Assembly (NCBI RefSeq): GCF_020532605.1
Contig: NZ_JAJATW010000017.1
Coordinates: forward strand, 1-64,000
Source of the DNA: Marinomonas algarum
GTDB taxonomy: Bacteria; Pseudomonadota; Gammaproteobacteria; Pseudomonadales; Marinomonadaceae
Direction: 5' to 3'
Length of the DNA: 64,000 nt
Below the pieces are notes generated by a model. The model was not told where the DNA came from. It did not search any database and saw only the letters and a program-made list of their open reading frames with translations. Position numbers and translations under genes: made by a program. This document shows positions 25,327-37,369 of the stretch, piece after piece (within the stretch, counting starts at the first letter, position 1; the number at the start of each line of letters is the position of its first letter).

Positions 25327-26217
25327 TTATTTCGCAGTGGATTTTAATTGGCCATCAAGGGTTTGAAGCACGCCATAATGCTCAGGACGACGATCACGGA
25401 ACAAGCCCCAGGCTTTGCGTTGCGTGCGTACATGGTCCAAATCAAAGGTATGAATCAACACGCCTTCACTGTCGCGGTCTGCTTGCTCGACTAATTCACC
25501 ACGCTCATCACAAATAAACGACGAGCCGTAGAAAGTCAGCGCTAAATCACGGTGTTCAGCGACTTCTTTACCAATTCGGTTTGATGCAATCACTGGCACC
25601 TGATTCGCCGCCGCATGGCCGCGCATGGTGTTGGTCCAATGAGGCATGGTGTCTAGATCAGACTGGCTTGGTTCAGAACCAATCGCTGTTGGGAACAGTA
25701 AGATATCGGCGCCCATTAAGGCCATAGAACGGACAGTCTCAGGGAACCATTGATCCCAACAGATGCCCACACCAATGCAACCGAATTTTGTATTCCATAC
25801 TTTAAAGCCGGTATCGCCAGGGCTAAAATAGTACTTTTCAAGGTAGCCGTCGCTGTCTGGAATGTGCGTTTTACGGTACACACCCAATAATTCACCGCCG
25901 GCATCGATCATCGCCAAAGAATTAAAACGCACCTGACCTGCTTGCTCATACCAGCTAAAAGGCAAGACAACATTTAATTCAGCCGCCAAGGCTTGGAAGC
26001 GTTTGAACGCGGCGTTTTCTTCCAAGGTCGTTGCTAAATCATGGTATGGCTCGTGAATTTCAATGCAAAAATAGGGCGTCTCAAATAACTCTTGAATCAG
26101 AATGACTTGCGCGCCTTTGCTTGCTGCAGAACGAATCAACTTCTCAGCACGGTCGACGTTTTCTTCTTTATTCCAAGTGCAATGCATTTGCGTCGCAGCA
26201 ACAGTAACCTTTGACAT
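25327..26217 (-). CDS. aguB: N-carbamoylputrescine amidase
   Basis: AguB is a nitrilase-family enzyme that hydrolyses N-carbamoylputrescine to putrescine, carbon dioxide and ammonia. The catalytic Glu-Lys-Cys triad lies in LIQELFETPYFC, YRKTHIPD and GVGICWDQWFPE. ATG at 26217 (296 residues) with GGAG upstream is preferred to an upstream TTG. It leads aguB-aguA and is divergent from the aldehyde dehydrogenase gene across a gap with a 20-bp palindrome. Confidence 0.95.
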   Translation of the reverse strand: MSKVTVAATQMHCTWNKEENVDRAEKLIRSAASKGAQVILIQELFETPYFCIEIHEPYHDLATTLEENAAFKRFQALAAELNVVLPFSWYEQAGQVRFNSLAMIDAGGELLGVYRKTHIPDSDGYLEKYYFSPGDTGFKVWNTKFGCIGVGICWDQWFPETVRSMALMGADILLFPTAIGSEPSQSDLDTMPHWTNTMRGHAAANQVPVIASNRIGKEVAEHRDLALTFYGSSFICDERGELVEQADRDSEGVLIHTFDLDHVRTQRKAWGLFRDRRPEHYGVLQTLDGQLKSTAK

Positions 26218-26313
26218 AAACGGGTTCTCCAAACGGTATTGTGTAATGTGAATACTTCATTATGGCGTAGCCAACGTGATAATCCTCATCTTAGTAGGTT
26301 GGTAAAATTGCGA

Positions 26314-26333
26314 TATACCCCCACGGGGATATA
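26314..26333 (+). promoter_or_regulatory. 20-bp CCC/GGG palindrome, site 2
   Basis: TATACCCCCACGGGGATATA sits about midway in the 197-bp divergent gap between aguB and the aldehyde dehydrogenase gene, so one site could control both directions. It is nearly identical to the sites at 18049 and 29328. Confidence 0.6.
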
Positions 26334-26414
26334 GTACGATAAGCGTGGCTCAGTTAGCTTAGATTCACAATAACCATTTGGCCTTTTGGCGAAAGATAAA
26401 AGGAAAAGCAGATC

Positions 26415-27905
26415 ATGAAAACCTACCAAGAATGGCAAGCTTTACGCGATACCATTAGCCTGCACAGCGAGGCTTACATCAATGGTGGTTTCACACCCGC
26501 TCAAAGTGGTGAAACATTCGATTGCATCAATCCAACGGACGAATCTCTTTTGGTCAAAATGGCCAGCTGCGACGAAGCCGATGTCAACATCGCCACCAGC
26601 GTTGCCAAAGCGGCCTTTAAAAGTGGCGTATGGTCAAACATGGCGCCCGGCAAGCGCAAACGCATTTTACAAAAATGGGCGGACCTAATTGAAGCCCATC
26701 AAGACGAATTGGCCTTAACCGACACCTTAGACATGGGCAAATCGATTTCTGAGATGGTCAACATTGACGTGCCGGATTCCATCGACGCATTGCGTTGGTC
26801 AGCCGAATGCATCGACAAATTGTACGGGGAAATTGCACCCACTAACCCAAATAACTTGGCGCTGATCAGCCGCGAGCCGCTGGGTGTGGTCGCTGTCATC
26901 ACCCCATGGAACTACCCCTTGATGATGGTGATGTGGAAAATCGCACCGGCCTTAGCGGCGGGTAATTCGATTATCTTAAAACCATCTGAAAAAGCCCCCT
27001 TGAGCGCCTTGCGTATTGCCGAGTTAGCAACCCAAGCAGGTCTGCCTAATGGTGTTTTCAACGTGTTACCAGGCTTTGGTCACACCGCCGGTAAAGCACT
27101 GGCCTTGCACCACGACATTGGCACCTTAGCGTTCACCGGCTCTAGCCGTGTGGCGGGTATGTTGATGCAATACGCGGGGCAATCAAACATGAAACGTGTT
27201 TGGCTGGAAGCGGGCGGTAAATCGCCTTGCCTTGTGTTTGATGATTGCAAAGACATTCAAGCGGCCGCAGAAGGCGCGGCGGCGGCCATCTTCACCAATC
27301 AGGGTGAAGTATGTATTGCCTGTTCTCGTTTGTATGTTCACAGCAGCATCAAAGAAGAGTTCATGGCGGCACTCATTAACGCGGCAAAAGCCTATGTTTC
27401 CGGTGATCCATTGGACCCTAAAACCAAGATGGGCCCCATGGTTGACAAAGCACAGCTCGACACCGTTCATCGTTTCATCGACAGTGCCCTTGCCGACGGC
27501 GCGACACTTGCCTTAGGCGGTGTGCGTGAATACCAAGCAGGGCAGGGCTTCTACGCACAACCCACTATTTTTACCGACGCCTCTCACAAGATGGAATTTG
27601 TTCGCGAAGAAATTTTCGGACCCGTTCTGGCGGTAATGACCTTCGATACAGAAGAAGAAGCCATTGCGTTAGCCAACGATTCCCAATACGGCCTTGGCGC
27701 GTCAGTTTGGACAAACGACCTAGCTCGCGCCCATCGCGTCAGTCGCTTACTGGAATCGGGAATGGTTTGGGTAAATACTTGGGGTGATGGCGACACCACC
27801 GTACCTTTTGGCGGTGTAAAAGCCTCCGGTAATGGTCGCGATAAATCCTGGCACGCCTTGGAAAAATACACTGAAATTAAAAACACTTGGATCAGCTTGA
27901 AATAG
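26415..27905 (+). CDS. puuC: Gamma-glutamyl-gamma-aminobutyraldehyde dehydrogenase-type ALDH
   Basis: A 496-residue NAD(P)-dependent aldehyde dehydrogenase of the PuuC/PauC group, which oxidises the aldehyde made by PuuB to gamma-glutamyl-GABA. Motifs: TPWNYPLMM, KPSEKAPLSA, FTGSS, the general base in LEAGGKSP (about 266), catalytic Cys300 in GEVCIA, EEIFGPVL and PFGGVKASGNGRD. It is followed by puuB copy 2 after 12 bases in one operon, supporting the pathway role. Broad substrate range is common in this group. Confidence 0.9.
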   Translation: MKTYQEWQALRDTISLHSEAYINGGFTPAQSGETFDCINPTDESLLVKMASCDEADVNIATSVAKAAFKSGVWSNMAPGKRKRILQKWADLIEAHQDELALTDTLDMGKSISEMVNIDVPDSIDALRWSAECIDKLYGEIAPTNPNNLALISREPLGVVAVITPWNYPLMMVMWKIAPALAAGNSIILKPSEKAPLSALRIAELATQAGLPNGVFNVLPGFGHTAGKALALHHDIGTLAFTGSSRVAGMLMQYAGQSNMKRVWLEAGGKSPCLVFDDCKDIQAAAEGAAAAIFTNQGEVCIACSRLYVHSSIKEEFMAALINAAKAYVSGDPLDPKTKMGPMVDKAQLDTVHRFIDSALADGATLALGGVREYQAGQGFYAQPTIFTDASHKMEFVREEIFGPVLAVMTFDTEEEAIALANDSQYGLGASVWTNDLARAHRVSRLLESGMVWVNTWGDGDTTVPFGGVKASGNGRDKSWHALEKYTEIKNTWISLK

Positions 27906-27917
27906 CAGGGGTTATCT

Positions 27918-29201
27918 ATGTCATCTACAAATCATGCAAATTCGTATTACGCGGCCTCTGCTAACGACAAAATCATTCGCCCTCAACTGACCGGCGAGCA
28001 CCGCTGCGATGTTTGTGTGGTCGGCGCAGGCTTTACTGGCATTTCAACCGCGTTAAGCCTGGCCGAAAAAGGCAAGCGCGTCATTGTCGTAGAAGGTACT
28101 CGCATCGGCTTTGGTGCATCGGGTCGTAACGGCGGTCAAATCGTCAACAGCTTTAACCGCGACATCGATTATATTTTTAATAGCTACGGCGACGAGATTG
28201 GCAAAAAAATGGCCAAAATGGCCTTCGCGGGTTCTGAACTGATTCGTCATCGTATCGAGAAGTACAAGATTGATTGCGACCTAAAACACGGCAATGTATT
28301 TGCCGCCTGTAACCCAAAACAATTTGCCGACTTAAAAGCGAAAAAAGCCTTGTGGGAGTCTCATGGACACAATGAGCTAGAGCTGCTTTCAGCGTCGTCG
28401 ATTCAGGATCACATCGGCTCAGACCGCTACGCTGGTGGTTTGTTAGATCGTAAAGGGGGTCACATTCAGCCTTTGAACCTTGCACTGGGTCAGGCAAAAG
28501 CCTTTGAAGATTTGGGTGGACAAATTTTTGAAGACTCAGAAGTGATTCGTCTTGAAGAAGGTAAGCCCGGTAAAGTTGTAACCAAACAAGGCACAGTCGT
28601 CGCTGACAGCATCGTGGTCGCCGGCAATGCTTATATCTTTGGTTTGCTGCCTGATGTCGAGAAAAAAGCCATGCCTTGTGGCACACAGGTCATCACAACC
28701 GAGCCTTTACCAGAAGACGTTCAAAAGCAACTGTTACCAACAGATCACTGTGTTGAAGACTGTAACTATTTATTAGATTATTATCGTTTGTCTGGAGACG
28801 GTCGCCTAATTTACGGCGGTGGCACCACTTACGGCGCACGAGATCCGGGTAAAATTGAGTCCATCATAGTGCCTAAAATGCTCAAAACTTACCCTATACT
28901 CAAAGACGCAAAAATCGACTTTGCTTGGACAGGTAACTTTCTGTTGACCATGATGCGCATGCCGCAAGTGGGTAAAATCGGCGATAACCTTTACTATGCT
29001 CAAGGTTATTCTGGCCACGGCGTTACTAACTCTCATCTTATGGGCGAGATTCTCTCCGACGCCATCCACGGCGACACGGAACGTTTCGACGTCTTCGCTA
29101 GCATGCCACAGTACCAATTTCCCGGTGGCCGCATGCTTCGTATCCCTTACACTGCCGTTGGCGCTGTGTACTACAATATGCGTGATAAACTAGGCATATA
29201 A
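27918..29201 (+). CDS. puuB: Gamma-glutamylputrescine oxidase-like FAD oxidoreductase (copy 2)
   Basis: A 427-residue DAO-family flavoprotein, paralogous to the protein at 20026. It shows VVGAGFTGISTALSLAEKG (about 35-53), GFGASGRNGGQIVNS and the C-terminal AQGYSGHGVTNSH. Co-transcription with the aldehyde dehydrogenase just upstream pairs the amine-oxidising and aldehyde-oxidising steps. The other copy pairs instead with puuA copy 2 across a divergent promoter. Confidence 0.88.
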   Translation: MSSTNHANSYYAASANDKIIRPQLTGEHRCDVCVVGAGFTGISTALSLAEKGKRVIVVEGTRIGFGASGRNGGQIVNSFNRDIDYIFNSYGDEIGKKMAKMAFAGSELIRHRIEKYKIDCDLKHGNVFAACNPKQFADLKAKKALWESHGHNELELLSASSIQDHIGSDRYAGGLLDRKGGHIQPLNLALGQAKAFEDLGGQIFEDSEVIRLEEGKPGKVVTKQGTVVADSIVVAGNAYIFGLLPDVEKKAMPCGTQVITTEPLPEDVQKQLLPTDHCVEDCNYLLDYYRLSGDGRLIYGGGTTYGARDPGKIESIIVPKMLKTYPILKDAKIDFAWTGNFLLTMMRMPQVGKIGDNLYYAQGYSGHGVTNSHLMGEILSDAIHGDTERFDVFASMPQYQFPGGRMLRIPYTAVGAVYYNMRDKLGI

Positions 29202-29228
29202 GCTAACAAAACGTCTTTTAAAAACGTC

Positions 29229-29266
29229 AAAATGCCCACTATTTTCTAGAAAATAGTGGGCATTTT
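29229..29266. terminator. Long perfect inverted repeat after puuB copy 2
   Basis: Arms beginning AAATGCCCACTATTTTC and its complement form about 17 perfect pairs around a 3-base centre, flanked by A- and T-rich DNA. It probably ends the puuC-puuB transcript. Confidence 0.8.
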
Positions 29267-29327
29267 CGTATAAGTTTCATCATTCACTATCCTATAGAAA
29301 TACCTATTTAGTCCCCAATTTTAGCGT

Positions 29328-29347
29328 TATAACCCCTAAGGGATATA
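29328..29347 (+). promoter_or_regulatory. 20-bp CCC/GGG palindrome, site 3
   Basis: TATAACCCCTAAGGGATATA lies 70 bp upstream of the NhaC-family gene. It ties this carrier to the same control as the puu/agu genes. Confidence 0.55.
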
Positions 29348-29416
29348 TCAAAGTTTATTGATTTAAAGATATTTTCTACTCCTTATAAAAAAATAGACTC
29401 AATTTAGGTGCTTCTT

Positions 29417-30907
29417 ATGGAACAAGTTATCGGGGTGTTAAAAACTATTCACCCGAAAAGATCTCTGCTGTTGTCCGTGATCGTGACACTCTTCACTATT
29501 GGTTTTTTTTGGTACCTCTCTGTCTCACACACGCCAGGTGAAAACTGGGGATTTAAAGCACTCTTTCCCACCTTGTTTGTTTTGACTATCGCGTTAATTT
29601 CTAGAGCCCCGTTCGAGTCACTGTTAACAGGTGTCATTGCGGGTTTGATTATGATTGACAGCAGTAACGTGGTTTCGCCTCTTTCAGACACTCTATCCAG
29701 TGTTATGGGCAATGAGACCATTGTCTGGATCGTATTAGTGTGTGGCTTAATGGGTGGCTTGATTGTTCTATTGGAGCGAAGCGGTTGTTTGGGCAGTTTT
29801 AGTGATTGGCTGAAAAATTGTATTAAATCTCGTCGTCAATCTCTGCTCACCACCTTCTTTATTGGATTGGTCGTGTTTATTGATGATTACCTCAACTGTT
29901 TAGCGGTTTCCTCTTCTGTTAAAAAGGTAACCGATCACTATAACGTGTCCCGTGAGAAATTGGCTTACATCATCGATTCCACTGCGGCACCTATGTGTAT
30001 TTTAGTACCGGTGTCAACTTGGGCAGTCTTTTTTTCTGGTCTATTGGAAGAAAACAATTTGGCGCCAGAAGGCGGTGGTTTAAGTACCTATATTTCAGCC
30101 ATTCCGTTCATGGTGTATGGCTGGGTAGCGCTTTTATTAGTATTTTTGGTCGCGCTTGGCGTCGTTGGCAACTTCGGCCCTATGAAGAAGGCAGAAGCCA
30201 GAGCACAAGCTGGTCAGCCTATTCCCGACGATTATAATGGCGACAGTATGGAAGCGGCTCCTTCTATCGGCAGAAAGCAAACCAGCAGCTTCGTTGGTAT
30301 GCTGAATTTCATTGTACCAATGTTAATTTTGATTGCTGCTACGGTCTATTATGAGATTGATCTACTAAGAGGCGTGATGGTGACCTTGGCGATCACCGTT
30401 GCGATGTATTACGTACAGGGGTTATTGACCTTAGAAGAACAGTTTAAGGGCATCTTTGAAGGCTTTAAGGTTATGCTGTATCCACTTTCTACTGTGGTTG
30501 CAGGCTTTATGTTAAAGTCCATCAATGACCAGCTAGGGATGACACAGTACCTTGTAGAAGTTGTGTCCCCAATGATGACCGTAGAGCTCATGCCCGCTTT
30601 GGTCTTTTTAGTCATGGCAGCCGTTGTGTTTGGTACGGCCTCTAGCTGGGGGTCTTTCATTATTGCGATTCCTATCGTTGTCCCCATTGCATTAAGCATT
30701 GATGCCAATATGGCGTTGGTCATCGGCGCTTTACTATCAGCGTCTTCGTTTGGTAGCCACGCTTGTTTTTTCAGTGACTCTACTGTGTTAGCTGCGCAAG
30801 GAGCAGGGTGCTCTCCTATGTCCCACGCCCTTACTCAACTGCCTTATACTGCTATTGGAGCGGTTATCAGTTTCGGGATCTTTGTTATCCTCGGCTACAA
30901 TATGTAA
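29417..30907 (+). CDS. NhaC-family Na+/H+ antiporter-like carrier
   Basis: A 496-residue inner-membrane carrier with about twelve hydrophobic spans and the family stretch FIDDYLNCLAVSSSVKKV followed by STAAPMCILVPVSTWAVFF and, near the end, SSFGSHACFFSDSTVL. Members are annotated as Na+/H+ antiporters, but many transport organic solutes in exchange for ions. The ATG at 29417 is preferred to an in-frame GTG at 29408. The shared 20-bp palindrome upstream suggests a polyamine-linked role, such as amine or product exchange; this is inference. Confidence 0.8.
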   Translation: MEQVIGVLKTIHPKRSLLLSVIVTLFTIGFFWYLSVSHTPGENWGFKALFPTLFVLTIALISRAPFESLLTGVIAGLIMIDSSNVVSPLSDTLSSVMGNETIVWIVLVCGLMGGLIVLLERSGCLGSFSDWLKNCIKSRRQSLLTTFFIGLVVFIDDYLNCLAVSSSVKKVTDHYNVSREKLAYIIDSTAAPMCILVPVSTWAVFFSGLLEENNLAPEGGGLSTYISAIPFMVYGWVALLLVFLVALGVVGNFGPMKKAEARAQAGQPIPDDYNGDSMEAAPSIGRKQTSSFVGMLNFIVPMLILIAATVYYEIDLLRGVMVTLAITVAMYYVQGLLTLEEQFKGIFEGFKVMLYPLSTVVAGFMLKSINDQLGMTQYLVEVVSPMMTVELMPALVFLVMAAVVFGTASSWGSFIIAIPIVVPIALSIDANMALVIGALLSASSFGSHACFFSDSTVLAAQGAGCSPMSHALTQLPYTAIGAVISFGIFVILGYNM

Positions 30908-30931
30908 AACGTGACTGAAAAGAAAAAGCAC

Positions 30932-30965
30932 AAAAAAGCCCCGATCTGTGAAGTCGGGGCTTTTT
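30932..30965. terminator. Bidirectional terminator between the carrier gene and gyrB
   Basis: AAAAAGCCCCGA and TCGGGGCTTTTT form a 12-base stem with a 9-base loop; both strands have a T-run, fitting the convergent neighbours. Confidence 0.92.
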
Positions 30966-30997
30966 GATGTCTAAGCATTATAACTTACGCAAAACAA

Positions 30998-33421
<2,424 letters not shown>

Positions 33422-34528
33422 TTAACTCTCCTGTAAACCTTTGCTCAATAAAGACAGTTCGCCGTTACTCATGGAAAACTGGCGAACGTCTGTGGTGCTG
33501 GCCCACGTAAAATCCGTGGTATCGGGCTCAACACTGGTAATAAAAATTTGGCTGTTTAACGATTCCAATAGCTGACACAATTTCTGTCGGTGATTGGCGT
33601 CTAGCTCAGCAGGCAAGTCATCCACTAACAACACCAAGGGGCGACCCATGTCGATCAACAACTGGCCCTGTGCGATTTTCAAGGCAGACACCACCAGCTT
33701 TTGTTGCCCTCTAGAAAGCGTATCTAGGGCATCGCCTGTGGCGGTTTTGACTCGTAAGTCCGCGCGCTGAGGACCCGTATGGGTGTAACCCAACTCAATG
33801 TCCCGTTCACGCCCGGCATCGACTGCCATATGCAAATCTTTTTGCGCGTCCCAACCTTGAAAGAAGTTCAACTGAACCGACAATTCCGTGGTCAATTTCG
33901 CTAACACCGCGTCAAAATGTGGGGTTAATTTCGCCACATACGCTTTACGAGACTGATTCACTTGCTCGCCTAAACGGATCAATTCCTGATCAAACGCCGC
34001 CAATAAACTGAGCGATATTTTACCACGTCTAAGCAAGGTATTCCGCTGTTTTAATGCTTTTTGCCAGCCTCGCCACGCAGGAATAAAATCTTTGTCAAAA
34101 TGAAAGGCGCCCCAGTCGATAAATTGGCGACGAATGCTCGGGGAACCTTCTAATAATCGAAAAGCATCGGGGTTGATCAATTGAACCGGCAAGCGCTCCG
34201 CTAATTCGATCACCGACTGTGCACGTTGACCTTGAATACGCACATCGATGTGGCCATCGCGCTGGCGTTGAAGCCCGACGGGAATGGGGCTGCCCTGTTC
34301 CTGATGCAGTTGGGCAAACACAACGCAAGCATCATGCTCATGTTGGATATAGGTTTTGTGTTTATGGCTACGAAATGAGCGACCAAAAGACAGTAAATGA
34401 ATCGCTTCAAGCACAGACGTTTTGCCACTGCCATTTTTGCCAACAATCACATTCACTTGGGGGGAAGGCTCAAAGCGCACACGAGACAGATTGCGCACAT
34501 GAGAGATGTCTAAACGCACCAACGGCAT
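33422..34528 (-). CDS. recF: DNA replication and repair protein RecF
   Basis: RecF is an SMC-like ATPase that directs RecA loading at gaps with RecO and RecR. It shows Walker A GKNGSGKTSVLEAI (about 30-43), the signature TLSRGQQKLVVSALK and Walker B LLVDDLPAELD. The 368-residue length is typical. It has no gap to gyrB. A terminator-like hairpin separates it from dnaN. Confidence 0.96.
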   Translation of the reverse strand: MPLVRLDISHVRNLSRVRFEPSPQVNVIVGKNGSGKTSVLEAIHLLSFGRSFRSHKHKTYIQHEHDACVVFAQLHQEQGSPIPVGLQRQRDGHIDVRIQGQRAQSVIELAERLPVQLINPDAFRLLEGSPSIRRQFIDWGAFHFDKDFIPAWRGWQKALKQRNTLLRRGKISLSLLAAFDQELIRLGEQVNQSRKAYVAKLTPHFDAVLAKLTTELSVQLNFFQGWDAQKDLHMAVDAGRERDIELGYTHTGPQRADLRVKTATGDALDTLSRGQQKLVVSALKIAQGQLLIDMGRPLVLLVDDLPAELDANHRQKLCQLLESLNSQIFITSVEPDTTDFTWASTTDVRQFSMSNGELSLLSKGLQES

Positions 34529-34550
34529 AAAGTTTAGACCTTCATAAAAG

Positions 34551-34585
34551 AAAAAAAGACGACCCGCCTAGCACGCCAAGCGGGT
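34551..34585 (-). terminator. Terminator-like hairpin between dnaN and recF
   Basis: On the minus strand ACCCGC and GCGGGT pair with additional partial pairing inside, and a run of seven T follows within a few bases. It would reduce readthrough from dnaN into recF-gyrB. Confidence 0.65.
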
Positions 34586-34620
34586 AACCAAACATTCATA
34601 ACAAACCAATGAATCGAAGA

Positions 34621-35718
34621 TCACAAGCGCATTGGCATCACAACGTATTGCGCGGCATGGCTGTTTGCTTCTTCAATTAAGGCACTGCTATTGGAGTCGT
34701 TTAATGATAAGCGTACTTCTGGCGTGTCAACCACACCTAATACGTCTAATAAATAACCGACGTTAAAACCGACTTCCATGTTGTCGCCTTGATATTGCAC
34801 TAACACAGATTCTTCGGCTTCTTCTTGCTCAGGGTTATTGGCAAACACTTGCAACATACCATTTGATAAGATCAAGCGTACGCCACGGTATTTCTCGTTC
34901 GATAAAATCGACGCGCGCTGGAACACTTGGCGTAGTTCCAAACGATCCGCAATAATAATTTTGTCATTATTACGGGGAATCACTCGATGATAATCGGGGA
35001 ACTTGCCATCCACCAGCTTAGAAGTGAACACATACTCTGCTACCTTGGCACGAATATGATTGGTACCAATGGTCAATTCAACCACATCATCACTGTCGCT
35101 TAATAAGCGATTCAATTCCAGAACCCCTTTGCGCGGCACAATCACCTGCGTCAGATCGCCACTCACTTGCGCATCTTCCACAGCAGTCGCCAAACGGTGT
35201 CCATCGGTCGCCACAACACGAAGTTGACCATCGGCCACTTCCATTAACATGCCATTTAAATAATAACGAACATCTTGGTTCGCCATAGCAAAACCAGTAC
35301 GGTCAATCAGACGACGTACACTATTCTGGGCAACGACAACATGCAAATCACCTTGCATGTCTTTAATATTAGGAAACTCATCGGCTGGCAGGGTCGACAA
35401 GGTAAAACGCGAACGGCCAGAACGAATTAAGGCTTTTTGACCGTCTAAAGAGAACTCAATCACCGCACTGTCTGGCAAGCTTTTACAAATGTCCATCAGC
35501 TTACGAGCAGGAACGGTAATTCTCCCTTCTTCACACTCATCTAATGGCAAATGGCCGATCAATTCTACTTCAGAGTCGGACCCTGTTAGGGTCAAGGTTT
35601 CATTGCTTACTTCCACTAATACATTGGCTAAGACGGGCATGGTTTGCTTGCGCTCTACCACACCTGCCACAAGTTGAAGTGGCTTAAGAAGTGTCTCGCG
35701 GACGACTGAAAATTTCAT
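34621..35718 (-). CDS. dnaN: DNA polymerase III beta sliding clamp
   Basis: DnaN is the ring-shaped clamp that keeps polymerase III on DNA. The 365-residue protein shows the three-domain clamp sequence pattern: MKFSVVRETLLKPLQ, NGMLMEV near residue 150, ATDGHRLA, and the C-terminal end HAAQYVVMPMRL that contributes to the protein-binding cleft. GAGGAAA precedes the ATG. It follows dnaA after 32 bases. Confidence 0.97.
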   Translation of the reverse strand: MKFSVVRETLLKPLQLVAGVVERKQTMPVLANVLVEVSNETLTLTGSDSEVELIGHLPLDECEEGRITVPARKLMDICKSLPDSAVIEFSLDGQKALIRSGRSRFTLSTLPADEFPNIKDMQGDLHVVVAQNSVRRLIDRTGFAMANQDVRYYLNGMLMEVADGQLRVVATDGHRLATAVEDAQVSGDLTQVIVPRKGVLELNRLLSDSDDVVELTIGTNHIRAKVAEYVFTSKLVDGKFPDYHRVIPRNNDKIIIADRLELRQVFQRASILSNEKYRGVRLILSNGMLQVFANNPEQEEAEESVLVQYQGDNMEVGFNVGYLLDVLGVVDTPEVRLSLNDSNSSALIEEANSHAAQYVVMPMRL

Positions 35719-35750
35719 TATTTTCCTCGTAAACTCAAAGTCTTAGACCA

Positions 35751-37307
35751 TCAGGTGGTCAGAATTCGCATTAATTGTTTGTAGTCTTCACGGATATCGG
35801 AATCCGTGTCTTGTAACTCTTTTATCTTACGAATCGCATGCAATGCCGTGGTGTGATCGCGACCGCCAAAGGCGTCGCCAATTTCCGGCAAACTGTGATT
35901 CGTTAATTCTTTCGCCAACGACATGGCAACCTGACGAGGGCGCGCCACGGAGCGGCTGCGGCGTTTCGATAACAGATCACTGATCTTAATTTTGTAATAT
36001 TCCGCCACAATACGCTGGATATTATCAATGTTCACCAGCTTGTCTTGCAAGGCCAAAAGATCTTTTAATGACTCACGAACAAAATCAGGAGTAATCGCAC
36101 GACCCGTAAAATGTGAGTTAGCAATAACTCGCTTTAGAGCGCCTTCTAACTCTCGGACATTAGAACGAATTTTTTGTGCGATAAAAAATGCCGAGTCATA
36201 GGACAATTTAATGCCACTTTCATCCGCCTTACGCATCAAGATAGCGACTCGAGTTTCCAATTCGGGCGGCTCAATCGCCACAGTGAGTCCCCAGCCGAAG
36301 CGAGATTTCAGTCGGTCTTCTAGCCCTTGAATTTCTTTTGGGTAACGGTCACAGGTCAGAATCATCTGCTGGCCGCCTTCTAACAAAGCATTAAAAGTAT
36401 GAAAAAACTCTTCTTGGGTACGATCCTTACCGGCAAAAAACTGAATATCATCGATTAATAGAGCATCAACAGAACGATAATAGCGTTTAAAATCGTTGAT
36501 TGCGTTAAGTTGCAAGGCTTTTACCATGTCTGCCACAAAACGCTCAGAGTGCAGATACACGACTTTTGCGTTGGGATTATGGCGCATTAATTCTGTACCG
36601 ACGGCTTGCATTAAGTGGGTTTTACCCAAGCCAACGCCACCATAAATAAACAAAGGGTTGTAGGCACCGCCTGGATTCTCAGCCACTTGCAACGCAGCGG
36701 CATGAGCCAACTGGTTCGACTTACCTTCGACAAAGTTATCAAAGGTAAAAGAATTATTTAGGTTGGCACCATGATTAATCCCACCTTCAACCTGCACCTT
36801 ACGCTTCGGAACCGCTAAAGGCAGTTGCCCCTGTTCATAAGGTTCTAATTCACCGCGCAAACCTCGTCCATTAGCCGACAAAGTCAAAGGCGCTTCGAAC
36901 TCTAAATCAGCATGGGGGCTGCCTTCTTCGTCATCCATTAAACCAAAGCCTGGACGATAACCGGATTCGCTCACCACGTCGTTGTTTAAAGGACTGACAG
37001 GAGGTGCACTGGCGATAGGAGGGGGAGGTGCCGACATGGCCGTGTTTTGTGCAAAGTTTTGCGCTTTGACCGTCAACTTTAAAGCTGGGGCTAAATCGTC
37101 GCCGGCAAACTCAGACAATAATTCCTTAATACGCGCTTGATATTTGTTACTCACCCAATCCAATACAAAACGGTTTGGTGCACTTAAGCACAGTTCGCCA
37201 CTGGGCAAGATTTCAGCCTGCAATGGACGAATCCAGGTATTGAATTGAGATGTGGAAAACTCACCCTGCAAGCGCTGCAGACAAAGATCCCAATGTTCCA
37301 AAGACAC
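35751..37307 (-). CDS. dnaA: Chromosomal replication initiator DnaA
   Basis: DnaA binds DnaA boxes and opens the origin. Domain I begins [20 protein letters not shown], followed by a variable linker (about 90-185), the AAA+ domain with [11 protein letters not shown] near 220 and [20 protein letters not shown] (as LLIDDIQFF), and domain IV with the DNA-binding signature [11 protein letters not shown] near 480. A GTG start at 37307 (518 residues) is chosen: it matches the family N terminus and follows AGGGAG, whereas the upstream in-frame ATG at 37379 lies within a DnaA box and would add 24 unconserved residues. Confidence 0.95.
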   Translation of the reverse strand: MSLEHWDLCLQRLQGEFSTSQFNTWIRPLQAEILPSGELCLSAPNRFVLDWVSNKYQARIKELLSEFAGDDLAPALKLTVKAQNFAQNTAMSAPPPPIASAPPVSPLNNDVVSESGYRPGFGLMDDEEGSPHADLEFEAPLTLSANGRGLRGELEPYEQGQLPLAVPKRKVQVEGGINHGANLNNSFTFDNFVEGKSNQLAHAAALQVAENPGGAYNPLFIYGGVGLGKTHLMQAVGTELMRHNPNAKVVYLHSERFVADMVKALQLNAINDFKRYYRSVDALLIDDIQFFAGKDRTQEEFFHTFNALLEGGQQMILTCDRYPKEIQGLEDRLKSRFGWGLTVAIEPPELETRVAILMRKADESGIKLSYDSAFFIAQKIRSNVRELEGALKRVIANSHFTGRAITPDFVRESLKDLLALQDKLVNIDNIQRIVAEYYKIKISDLLSKRRSRSVARPRQVAMSLAKELTNHSLPEIGDAFGGRDHTTALHAIRKIKELQDTDSDIREDYKQLMRILTT

Positions 37308-37369
37308 TTTAGACGTACTCCCTGGTTGAGTGACAGATAAGAAACCGATTTTACATTGGCCCTCTAAAG

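Noticed and set aside
28177-28686. A 169-codon minus-strand frame inside puuB copy 2
   Set aside because: Antisense to a well-supported flavoprotein gene, with no family pattern.
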